From: JBCCTX01 sp039197765
Lineage (GTDB): Bacteria > Bacteroidota > Bacteroidia > J057
Direction: 5' to 3'
Assembly: GCA_039197765.1 (NCBI GenBank)
Contig: JBCCTX010000005.1
Span: 1 to 64,000 of the forward strand
DNA: 64,000 nt
Shown here one piece after another: positions 1-8,300 of the stretch (position 1 is the first letter of the stretch; every line of letters starts with the position of its first letter). The notes under the pieces are model-generated. The model did no database searches, was not told the origin of the DNA, and saw nothing but the letters and a program-made list of their open reading frames with translations. The translations under genes and the position numbers were made by a program.

Positions 1-231
1 AAAGGCCAATTTCCTTCGATCAAATATGTCTTCCTGTTTAAAAAAATCTCGCATCTCCTCAGGGGAATATCCGCCCGCATATAAGGTAGAGATAATGGCC
101 CCGGCACTTGCTCCAGATAAAACCTGCGGCTTAATTCCAGCTGCTAATAAGACTTTTAAAATACCTGCATGTGCAACCCCTCGGGTCCCTCCACCAGATA
201 ATACAAGTCCCAGTTTGTAATGCTCTTCCAT
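1..231 (-). CDS. Patatin-like phospholipase, N-terminal part (cut by window edge)
   Basis: The 77 visible codons read as the start of a patatin-family lipid acyl hydrolase. The oxyanion-hole loop GGGTRG lies at about residues 13-18 and the nucleophile elbow GASAG at about 43-47; both are diagnostic for the Ser-Asp dyad family. The aspartate of the dyad would lie beyond the window. I chose the ATG at 231 because family members usually begin a few residues before the glycine loop. An in-frame ATG at 291 would add 20 residues and cannot be excluded. The gene runs divergently from the DUF5916 gene. Substrate and location are not visible. Confidence 0.85.
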   Translation of the reverse strand, partial: MEEHYKLGLVLSGGGTRGVAHAGILKVLLAAGIKPQVLSGASAGAIISTLYAGGYSPEEMRDFFKQEDIFDRRKLAF

Positions 232-474
232 TTTCTGTGAGGTTGTATAAAATTCTATGAGTAAAGTCCAGAATTCTTCAGCGTAAGTCATAAACAAGCT
301 AGACTAGGCCAGGGTCCTTCTGCCTATTATTCACCTGTAGGGAAACTGCCTAAATAGGTATCTAGCCCTCTCTTCAACCCATCTTCAAATTCTATTGATT
401 TCTTGCCGCCAGAAAACAATCCCTATTTCCCTCGGTCTATAATACTGTGTAAGACAAAGTTAATCCAGGATCTC

Positions 475-2688
475 ATGCAAAAAGGACTTTTACTCCTCTT
501 TTTTATCCCAACCCTACTTTTCAGTCAAATTCGCCCCGATCAGCGTTCCCTAAATATTGTCAAAGTTTCTGAAGCACCAGAAATTGATGGGCGTATCGAT
601 GAGGAAGTATGGAATCAAGTAGAGGTGACAAATGGTTTTTTTCAGCGTTTTCCTGCCGATACTTCCTTAGCAACTTTTCAGACCCAGGTTCAAATGGCGT
701 ATGATGATAAGTTTATTTATGTAGCTGCGACCTGTTTTGATAAATCGGAAGGAGATTACGTTGTGCAGTCTATGCAGCGAGATTTTGAGGGCTTTGGCAA
801 TGACTATTTCTCTATCATAATAGATCCCTTCAATGACCTTACCAATGGATTTGAATTTGGGGTAACTCCTTATGGTCTTCAAAGAGAAGGTTTAGTTACC
901 CAAGGAGGAAGTGTTCGCAACAGTACATCATATAGCTGGGATAATAAGTGGTATAGTCAGGTGCGCACGTATGCTAATCGTTGGGAAGTGGAAATGGCTA
1001 TTCCATTTAGTACCCTTAGATATGCCGAGGGAAGTACCTCCTGGAGGATTAATTTTTTGCGAAACGATTACAAAAATAATGAACGATCCAACTGGAGTTG
1101 GATTCCTAGAAACTTCCGTTCTAGTACCCTGGCCTATACCGGAGAGCTGAACTGGGATCGTCCTTTGGCAAAGCCTGGATTGAATTTATCGGTTATTCCC
1201 TACCTCACAGGTGGGTTAATCCAAGATTTCGAACAAGAGGAGGCCGATACAAAGGATACCAAATTGACCTCTGGAATTGGTGGAGATATTAAGTATAGTG
1301 TTACTTCCTCTCTTAACCTGGACTTGACTATTAATCCAGATTTTTCCCAAGTGGAAGTAGACCAACAGGTGACAAACCTGGATCGCTTTGAAATCAATTT
1401 TCCTGAGAGAAGGCAGTTTTTTCTTGAGAACAACGACCTTTTCTCGGACTTTGGATCTCGATCCGTTCGTCCTTTCTTCACGCGACGTATCGGAATAGCT
1501 AAGGATACGACAACGGACGAAAACGTGCAGAATGCCATCATTGCTGGGGCTCGGCTTAGTGGGAAACTAAACGAAAAGCTTCGAATAGGTTTGCTGAATA
1601 TGCAAACGGCAGAGAACCAAAGTCTGGGTATACCTGGTGCTAATTATACGGTAGCTGTTGCGCAGCAGCAACTGAAAGGTCCGTCGAATTTTTCGGCTAT
1701 CTTTATCAATAAAGAACAGCAAGTAGCAGCATTCTCTGACTCCTTAGAAGAATATGAACCCTTCAATCGGGTTGTGGGGCTAGACTATAACCATATTTCA
1801 AAAGACAATGTGTGGACGGGAAAGGTTTTTTACCACCGATCCATCCGTCCTGAAAATAACGACAATGCCTTTGCGCATGGAGCGAATGTGCTCTATAATA
1901 CCCTGACTTGGGAAGCAGAGTGGAACCATGAAATTGTAGGGGCAGGATATGATGCGCGCGTGGGTTTCGTTCGGAGAACAAACTACGAGCGAATCACCCC
2001 CAGGTTGGAATATAAATGGTATCCCCAATCCGATAAGATCAACCGACTAAGTGTGGAAGTGGAAAACGATATGCTTTGGGCTTCTAATGAGGGGCTTACG
2101 GACCGCGAGACGTCGATTTCATTTAGCCTCAGGCCTGAAGGGAGTGGATTCTATCGGGTAGGCTATGTCAATTCTTATATCCAGCTATTAGACAGCTTCG
2201 ATCCCACCCGAACGGATGGTGAAGAGCTTCCTGCTGGTACCTCCTATGAGATGCATGGAGCCAGTATTTTCTTTCTTTCAGACTTGAGAAAACAATTCAC
2301 CTGGTCTGCCCGTGGGTACTTTGGAGAATTCTACAATGGGGTTCGATATGGGGCTTCCGGAGAGCTCAACCTTCGAGCAGCTCCACTTGGCGCTTTTTCC
2401 CTCAATTATTCTGTGAACCAAGTCAACCTTCCCGATCCCTACGCCGATGCAACCCTGCTCCTCTTTGGACCTAGAATTAACTTATACCTGGCGAAAAATC
2501 TGTTTTTCACCACCCTTATCCAGTACAACAATCAAATTGACAATATAAATGTCAATACCCGTATACAATGGCGCTTCAAGCCCGCATCGGATATCTTCCT
2601 CGTATATACAGACAATTATTACGCAGATCACCTTCGCGTAAAGAACCGAGGAATCATTTTGAAAATGACGTATTGGTTGAATGTATAA
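475..2688 (+). CDS. DUF5916 outer-membrane protein with CBM9-like N-terminal domain
   Basis: A signal peptide (MQKGLLLLFFIPTLLFSQ) opens the protein. A carbohydrate-binding family 9-like beta-sandwich follows at about residues 35-215, with the typical opening IDGRIDEEVWNQ. The remaining ~500 residues are rich in alternating hydrophobic/aromatic strands, as expected of the DUF5916 beta-barrel. I use the ATG at 475: a TTG-initiated frame runs in from 403, but its 24 extra residues would bury the signal peptide. At 737 residues the length is usual for the family. No T9SS tail is present; the end (TYWLNV) is consistent with a last barrel strand. Function is unknown; outer-membrane location is inferred. 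Confidence 0.85.
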   Translation: MQKGLLLLFFIPTLLFSQIRPDQRSLNIVKVSEAPEIDGRIDEEVWNQVEVTNGFFQRFPADTSLATFQTQVQMAYDDKFIYVAATCFDKSEGDYVVQSMQRDFEGFGNDYFSIIIDPFNDLTNGFEFGVTPYGLQREGLVTQGGSVRNSTSYSWDNKWYSQVRTYANRWEVEMAIPFSTLRYAEGSTSWRINFLRNDYKNNERSNWSWIPRNFRSSTLAYTGELNWDRPLAKPGLNLSVIPYLTGGLIQDFEQEEADTKDTKLTSGIGGDIKYSVTSSLNLDLTINPDFSQVEVDQQVTNLDRFEINFPERRQFFLENNDLFSDFGSRSVRPFFTRRIGIAKDTTTDENVQNAIIAGARLSGKLNEKLRIGLLNMQTAENQSLGIPGANYTVAVAQQQLKGPSNFSAIFINKEQQVAAFSDSLEEYEPFNRVVGLDYNHISKDNVWTGKVFYHRSIRPENNDNAFAHGANVLYNTLTWEAEWNHEIVGAGYDARVGFVRRTNYERITPRLEYKWYPQSDKINRLSVEVENDMLWASNEGLTDRETSISFSLRPEGSGFYRVGYVNSYIQLLDSFDPTRTDGEELPAGTSYEMHGASIFFLSDLRKQFTWSARGYFGEFYNGVRYGASGELNLRAAPLGAFSLNYSVNQVNLPDPYADATLLLFGPRINLYLAKNLFFTTLIQYNNQIDNINVNTRIQWRFKPASDIFLVYTDNYYADHLRVKNRGIILKMTYWLNV

Positions 2689-2779
2689 GGGTTTTGGGTT
2701 GGAAAGTTTAGCCTTCAGGATCATTGCTAAGGACGAAAGCATGGAGCGCTGACCCTTCAACCCTCAACTCAGAACTATA

Positions 2780-3520
2780 TTACGCCATCCCTCCCAAAGC
2801 AAGTGCTAACGCAGCAGCTCCGAATCCTCCTAGGATAGGCCCGACTACAGGTATCCAGGCATAACTCCAATTGCTACCGCCTTTGTTTTGAATAGGCAAT
2901 ACAGCATGCATTATCCTAGGGCCCAGATCCCTTGCGGGGTTAATGGCATATCCCGTAGGTCCTCCAAGGCTCATGCCTATGGCAAAGACCAACAAGCCGA
3001 TGGGCAAAGCATCTAAGGCACCCAATCCGCCTACCTGCCCCTCTGGTCCTGCAATAGATGGCGCAGCCAGATAAAGCGCTCCAAAAACCAAAACAAAGGT
3101 TCCAATAGCCTCAGTGATTAAGTTGATAACAGGGTTCTTGATGGCAGCATTGGTAGAAAAAACGCCAAGTTTGGTTCCTTTGTCTTTAGTAGCGTTAAAA
3201 TGGTCAATATGTGTAAGCCAGACTAAAAACGCACCAATAAAGGCTCCTAAAAATTGCGCAGCCATATAAGGGGCTACTTGGTCCCAAGGGAATTTCCCAG
3301 CTGCTGCCAGGCCAACCGTGACAGCAGGGTTCAGGTGCGCTCCACTAAACTGACCCACAATAAATACAGCAGTAAATACGGCCAATCCCCAGCCGAAGGT
3401 AATGACAATCCATCCAGATTCATTGCCTGCAGTTTTGGAAAGGCTAACATTTGCGTTTACGCCACAGCCAAGCAGGATCAATATGGCTGTTCCAACGATT
3501 TCTCCAATAAAAGGTGTCAT
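2780..3520 (-). CDS. MIP-family channel, aquaglyceroporin type (GlpF/AqpZ-like)
   Basis: About 246 residues with the two half-helix signatures of aquaporins, GAHLNPAVT and GYAINPARDLGPR, and six hydrophobic spans. The Asp after the second NPAR is the usual mark of glycerol-conducting members, so I lean to GlpF type rather than a strict water channel. It sits in the inner membrane. I start at the ATG at 3520 because MTPFIGEIVGTA is where family members normally begin. An upstream in-frame ATG at 3556 would add 12 residues. No glycerol kinase or glycerol-3-phosphate dehydrogenase is adjacent, so the physiological role is open. Confidence 0.92.
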   Translation of the reverse strand: MTPFIGEIVGTAILILLGCGVNANVSLSKTAGNESGWIVITFGWGLAVFTAVFIVGQFSGAHLNPAVTVGLAAAGKFPWDQVAPYMAAQFLGAFIGAFLVWLTHIDHFNATKDKGTKLGVFSTNAAIKNPVINLITEAIGTFVLVFGALYLAAPSIAGPEGQVGGLGALDALPIGLLVFAIGMSLGGPTGYAINPARDLGPRIMHAVLPIQNKGGSNWSYAWIPVVGPILGGFGAAALALALGGMA

Positions 3521-3657
3521 GAATAGGTGTAGTAGTTTAGGATTAAATAGGTTCAATGTTTAGGGCCAAGTGCGTTTCTCCTCCCTGAGAAAAAATCGCG
3601 AACCCTAAGCTAATAATAGTCAAATCATAATCCTATACTACATTTTTTTTGAGAAAA

Positions 3658-4059
3658 TCATAGATAGCTTTTCACTTTCTCTATTTTAAAGGCACGGTCT
3701 AAGTTATAAACTGTATCCACAGAATGTAGGTATTCCATGAGTTTTAATGCGCGTTTATACCCAATTTTGGCTTTGAGTATTTCCCCTTTCTTCATCCATA
3801 ATTCTCCTTCATAATAGAGCAACTCTGCTGCGAAATGGAGTTCTTCCAGTTTTAGTGAGTGCGCTGTGAGAGAACCCAGCATTTCCTCTTCAGGAGTTTC
3901 AAAAAAGATAGCTTTGTGGTCCTCAAAGTAGGTATCGTACAACTGTTCTACGTATTTCAATCCATCGTCATATCTTCCCGTCTTCATCAACCCCAGCACC
4001 TTTGCCAATGACTCGGAAAAATGCTCAAGGTAGCGCATAAGGTAGTCTCTTTGTTCCAT
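3658..4059 (-). CDS. Small helical TPR-like protein (DUF6483-like)
   Basis: A 133-residue, charged, all-helical protein with no signal peptide. It opens with MEQRDYLMRYLEHFSESLAK, close to the usual opening of DUF6483 proteins (a polar residue, then DYxMR, then a hydrophobic helix). The C-terminal half looks like one or two TPR-like helix pairs (EGELWMKKGEILKAKIGYKRAL). Such proteins are cytoplasmic and uncharacterised. It lies 101 bp upstream of the aquaporin-like gene on the same strand but too far to claim an operon. The DUF assignment is a visual resemblance only. Confidence 0.7.
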   Translation of the reverse strand: MEQRDYLMRYLEHFSESLAKVLGLMKTGRYDDGLKYVEQLYDTYFEDHKAIFFETPEEEMLGSLTAHSLKLEELHFAAELLYYEGELWMKKGEILKAKIGYKRALKLMEYLHSVDTVYNLDRAFKIEKVKSYL

Positions 4060-4431
4060 TGGGATGAGGGGAGTGAGTTATTAGAGAATATGGATTAGGG
4101 TATGAGTAGAACAGTCTATCCGCGTTAGGTAATGCCGAATTACATTTGCCTTTTCTTTTTCCTGCAAAGGTAATCACATTCACGGATACTTAAGTCCCTA
4201 TCTTAGAAAGATGTTTTACTACTCCCGGCAGAAAGGTTGAAAATTGATGGCAAAATTCGGACCTGGGTATCGGGAATGTAGGTAGATATCAATGCTGTAG
4301 AAGGAAATAAACCTTAATCACCTGGAAATAGGATGCAATTGCTGATAAAAATATAGAAGGGAGGAAATAAAAAATATTTTCGTCATTATAGTGACGGAAT
4401 TTGCGTAAACTCCGTCACTATAATGACAGAA
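4060..4431. other. Intergenic region, 372 bp
   Basis: No convincing coding frame. The first half is unremarkable AT-rich spacer. The last ~50 bases hold the perfect inverted repeat described separately, directly before the broken ATPase gene. Confidence 0.6.
4382..4427. repeat. Perfect 17-bp inverted repeat, 12-bp spacer
   Basis: GTCATTATAGTGACGGA at 4382-4398 is answered by its exact reverse complement at 4411-4427. Each arm is itself nearly palindromic (CGTCAnTATAnTGACG), so the block can be read as two operator-like sites in mirror arrangement or as one long hairpin. The broken ATPase starts 5 bp further on at 4432. No T-run follows, so it does not look like a terminator. I infer a regulatory site or element end belonging to the ATPase gene. 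Confidence 0.75.
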
Positions 4432-4819
4432 ATGAAGTATCTGAGTCGTACAATTGACCCCCCCTAAAAGCATACTTAGTCCCAAACAAGGTTGTGGTTC
4501 TTCTTGGCCCGCGTAGAGTTGGCAAAACGGTTTTACTACACGAAATGATGTAGGACAACTTTGGGAAAATTACATTATTAGTGAGCGCCTGAAATTTCAA
4601 ATCTACTCCAAGATGTTGGTCTACAATTACTTCTGGCGCACCTATGATCAGCAAGAGATCGATTGGGTCGAAGAGCGTGGGGGTAAATTTTTTGGCTACA
4701 AATTTAAGTGGAATCCCAAAAAACATGTGAGGGCCCCCGGTGGTTGGCTAAAAACCTATGGTGATGCTTAATTTGAAATCATTAACCCTAAGAATTACCT
4801 TGATTGGATTAGCCACTAA
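4432..4819 (+). pseudogene. Remnant of AAA-type ATPase with DUF4143 C-terminus (internal deletion, frameshift, stops)
   Basis: Piecing frames together gives both ends of an ATP-binding DUF4143 protein. The N-terminus MKYLSRTIDP runs to a frameshift in a C-run (4459-4465). The next frame reads KAYLVPNK, the P-loop GPRRVGKT and LLHEMM, then a TAG at 4551. From 4559 the C-terminus resumes (LWENYIISERLKF, then DQQEIDWVEERGGKFFGYKFKW) to a TAA at 4769, and further to INPKNYLDWISH ending 4819. Intact proteins of this type have roughly 380 codons; about 250 from the middle are missing. At least three independent lesions make this a dead gene. The family often has toxin-antitoxin-like or ATP-dependent DNA-processing roles, but none is established. 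Confidence 0.85.
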
Positions 4820-4828
4820 GCTCAAAAT

Positions 4829-5221
4829 ATGGAAAAAATTAGGGTATCTCTCAATGACCCTCTACTTACTGCAACAACATATCTTTCTCTAGTACAAAGG
4901 GTCTGGCCCGGAGAATATGACGTAGAAAGAACCAAGCAAGCACTCTCCAGAACATTGAATATTTCTGCATGGAAGGGCGAACGGCTCATAGGCAATGTTC
5001 GAATCCTTACAGATGGCTACTATTTTGGAACGATTCCCGAAATCTTAGTAGACCCCGATTTTCAAAGAGGAGGTATTGGGCGGAAATTGATGGAAAAGGC
5101 TTGGGAGGAGAGTCCAACCTCGCTATTTTTAGGCGCACAACCGGGAAAGGAAGGATTTTTTGAGCAGATGGGGTATGAAAGAAGCCTCGTCTCTTTCCAA
5201 CGGAAGAAAAAACGTCTATAG
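4829..5221 (+). CDS. GNAT-family N-acetyltransferase
   Basis: A compact 130-residue acetyltransferase fold. The acetyl-CoA pyrophosphate loop is clear in VDPDFQRGGIGRKLMEKA (Q/R-x-x-G-x-G/A at RGGIGR, about residues 76-94). A typical C-terminal half follows with GFFEQMGYER (substrate-side strand). It begins 9 bp after the end of the ATPase remnant. The substrate (small amine or protein N-terminus) cannot be told. Cytoplasmic. Confidence 0.88.
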   Translation: MEKIRVSLNDPLLTATTYLSLVQRVWPGEYDVERTKQALSRTLNISAWKGERLIGNVRILTDGYYFGTIPEILVDPDFQRGGIGRKLMEKAWEESPTSLFLGAQPGKEGFFEQMGYERSLVSFQRKKKRL

Positions 5222-5239
5222 GAAGGAATGGGATTTCCC

Positions 5240-5271
5240 CAAAAAAGGGAAGGTTGGCCCGATGGCCAACC
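5240..5271 (-). terminator. Intrinsic terminator after the copper-oxidase gene
   Basis: Read on the minus strand, an 8-bp GC-rich stem GGTTGGCC/GGCCAACC (5252-5259 with 5264-5271, 4-nt loop) is followed by TTCC and six T's. It lies about 30 bp past the stop of the large secreted oxidase, so it closes that operon. Confidence 0.75.
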
Positions 5272-5301
5272 CTCAATTAAATATGATTCCAAAAGAAATT
5301 T

Positions 5302-8300
5302 TTACTGCACGAGCAACTTCGCTTCAAAGTCCCCCCTAGGAGTTTTGGCTTTTACTAGATAGAAACCTGGAGGTAGCGTTACGATATTTATTCTCTGATC
5401 TGTACCGCCATAAATCGTTTTGATATGAGCACCGGCGAGTGTAAAGATCCCATACATAACAGGAGTATCCTTTGCTTCATTTTCCAATAGCATGCGAACA
5501 CTTCTGGACGCTGGATTAGGTAACAAGGTAATCACCCCTTTCTCTAAGTCTCCATATATTCCTGTTTCTGGCACTGAAATCGCAGCTTCTGGGGAGGCAA
5601 GTCTAGTTGCTTGGGAACTTGTAGCACAACCGGTTACCTGTACTTCCGCTAAGTGTAGAATTCCTGCTCCCGTAAGTTGGATGCGAACATAACGCCCCGG
5701 CGTATTAAGTGGGAGAATTTCCTCCTGCCCTGCATTGCCTGAAAAGAATACCTGTATGATATTTCCATTCTCCAGGTGCTCAGTGAGTGTAGCTGCATTA
5801 TCAAAAGGGGTATTGGATACCACTACATAAAAGTCTTTCAGTCGATCAAATCCTCCGCCTGTTCGATTGACAATTCGAATCGTTTCGAGTTGTCCTTGAC
5901 TACCCAAATCTACCTGCCACCAGGGTTGAAACTCATTTTGGGTGTGCTGTAAGTCCGCACTCCAAGGGGAGTTAGCTGTTTCATTTCCGTCATTGGCCAG
6001 ACTAGGGACTCCATTTCCATAAGTGCTGGATTGGGTTGAATTCTGGTTTAGGGCAAGGTTACTCGTTCCAAGACCCTCACAAGGATCGGTTTGTACGAGC
6101 CCATTACAGCCCAATACTTCTACCTCAGCCATATGGAGGATTCCACTTCCTGCTAACTGGACCCTGACATATCTACCTGTCTCATTGAGGCTTATCAATT
6201 CCTTTGCTCCAGCCCTACCCGAAAAGAAGCTTTGGATGATAGCGGGATTAGCCAGGTGATCGTCTAAGCTAGCATTGGGATCAAAGGGGGTTTCAGATAC
6301 AAGCAAATAGAAGTTTTGCAATCGATCTTGACTGCCATCGCTTCTGTTGTATAGCTGGATCTGACCGATCTGGCTACTGGAGCCTAGGTCCACTTCCCAC
6401 CAGGGTTGGAGTTCATTGGTTGTATGTTGTAAATCGGCACTCCATGGGGAGGAACCCTGGGTATTTCCATCATTGGCAAACCTGGGTTGACCATTTCCAT
6501 AAGTGCTTGATTGCCTGGAAGGCCTATTTAATGCCAGATTAGACGGGATTAGGCATCCCTCGACTACTGCGTTTACCAATATTTCTGAGGATACAGTTTG
6601 CGTACATCCTCCAGAATTTGTGTAGGTATAACTCACTGTATAGGTCCCAGAACCTGCCGAAGGATCAAAGCCGCCTGACTCAGTGGCTGCGCCTCCCCAA
6701 GTTCCTCCTGAAGGAGAAGCAGTGAGTTGTTGAATTCCTGCGTTTTCTAAAAAGGGACCGGCAGGGTTTATAACAAGAGGTTCAGCTCCATTACAAGGAT
6801 CATTCTCTGCGACACATCCCATCACCTCAACTTCAGCCATATGAAGAATTCCTGTACCAGTTAACTGAATACGTACATATCGACCAGCGCTTGAGAAACT
6901 TAGGGTTTCCTGTGCTCCCGCGGCACCTGAAAAGAACTGCTGACTTATAGCGTTATCCCCTAAATGGTCAGATAAATCGGCAGTAGGGTCAAAGGCAGAT
7001 GGAGAAACCAAGATATAAAAGTCCTTCAGGCGATCCTGAATTCCATCGCTGCGGTTATAAAGTGTAACCGTTTCAATATCGCTGAGTTGCCCTAGGTCTA
7101 CCTCCCACCAGGGCTGTGTCTCGCTTTGCGTATGTTGCAAGTCTGCACTCCAAGGGGAGGAACCTGTCGTAATGCCATCATTTGCATAGCTCGCTACGCC
7201 GTTTCCATAGGTACTGGATTGCGTGGAGGCCTTGTTTAAAGCTAGATTCTGTGGGCCTGAGCAACCTAGATTTTCAGATTCTGCCTTACACACTTCTACA
7301 TTATCCAGTAATACTCCTGCATACGGAAGGCCTCCCGAGCCTTTCAAGGTTAGGGCTGCTGTTTCAGCGTTTGCTGTGAATCTGTAGGTCGCTGATAACC
7401 ATCCATCTACACTTCCTATGTTACTCGCTTGTAGAACTTCGTTTAAGCTACTCCCTACTTGGATTTCTAATACAGCAGCATTTGTCAATTCATGCACAGC
7501 ATAGTCAAAGGAGAGTAGGTAGTCTTCTCCTACGTGAAGGCCATTGAGGCTTTGTTGGATTGTACCTGGAGTAGTGCCATTCATATCGAGGTGGTATGCG
7601 CCTCCTGTACCATCTGACAAGCCCAAGTTTCTATGGGTATTATCATGGATATCCACGCTTCCTTCCGTTACGGACCAGGCCCCTACAAAAGGTTGACCCG
7701 CATTGAAAGTACTCCATCCGCCTGCAGGAATTCCAAAGTTCCCTTCGAATCCATTATCTGTTGCTACGCATTCATCGCTAGGGATGATTAGGGGACCTGT
7801 TCTGCATACCTTAATATTATCTACTAAAATCCCTCCATTTGCAGGGGTGGCTGAACCTTGTAAGGTTAACTCCATGCTAGCTGCATTGGCGACAAATGTG
7901 TAGGTAGAAGTCAACCAGTCCGAAACATTTCCCCGGTTGCTAGCATCAAAGGACTCATCCAATGCCGTTCCAACTCGGATGTTAATCGAAGGATCAATAG
8001 TAGCGAGATCATGAACTGCATAATCTAGAGATAACTCATAACTTTGTCCGGGAACTAGGTTTATCAAAGTTTGCTTAATCGTCCCCGAAGCAAGGCTAAT
8101 ATGAAAAATTCCCCCTAGGTTATCGTCTCTTCCCAGGTTCCTGTGAAAGTTAGAATGTACCGTAATGGACGCATCTGTAACTGTCCAGAAATCATTGAAG
8201 AATTCTCCAGCATTGTATTGTTTAAAAGCTCCAAAGCCAATGCCATTTCCCATGTATTCAAAGCCAGAGTTTTCAGTTACACAGGCAGTGCTTCCAGAGA

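Noticed and set aside
26..220. Open frame on the plus strand at the left edge
   Set aside because: It lies antisense to the patatin N-terminus, whose GGGTRG and GASAG motifs are unmistakable on the minus strand.
2690..2779. Possible hairpin GGGTTG/CAACCC after the DUF5916 gene
   Set aside because: The arms are far apart (about 60 bp) and no T-run follows.
4418..4726. Minus-strand open frame of 102 codons
   Set aside because: It is antisense to the DUF4143-type remnant, and its sequence is not protein-like.
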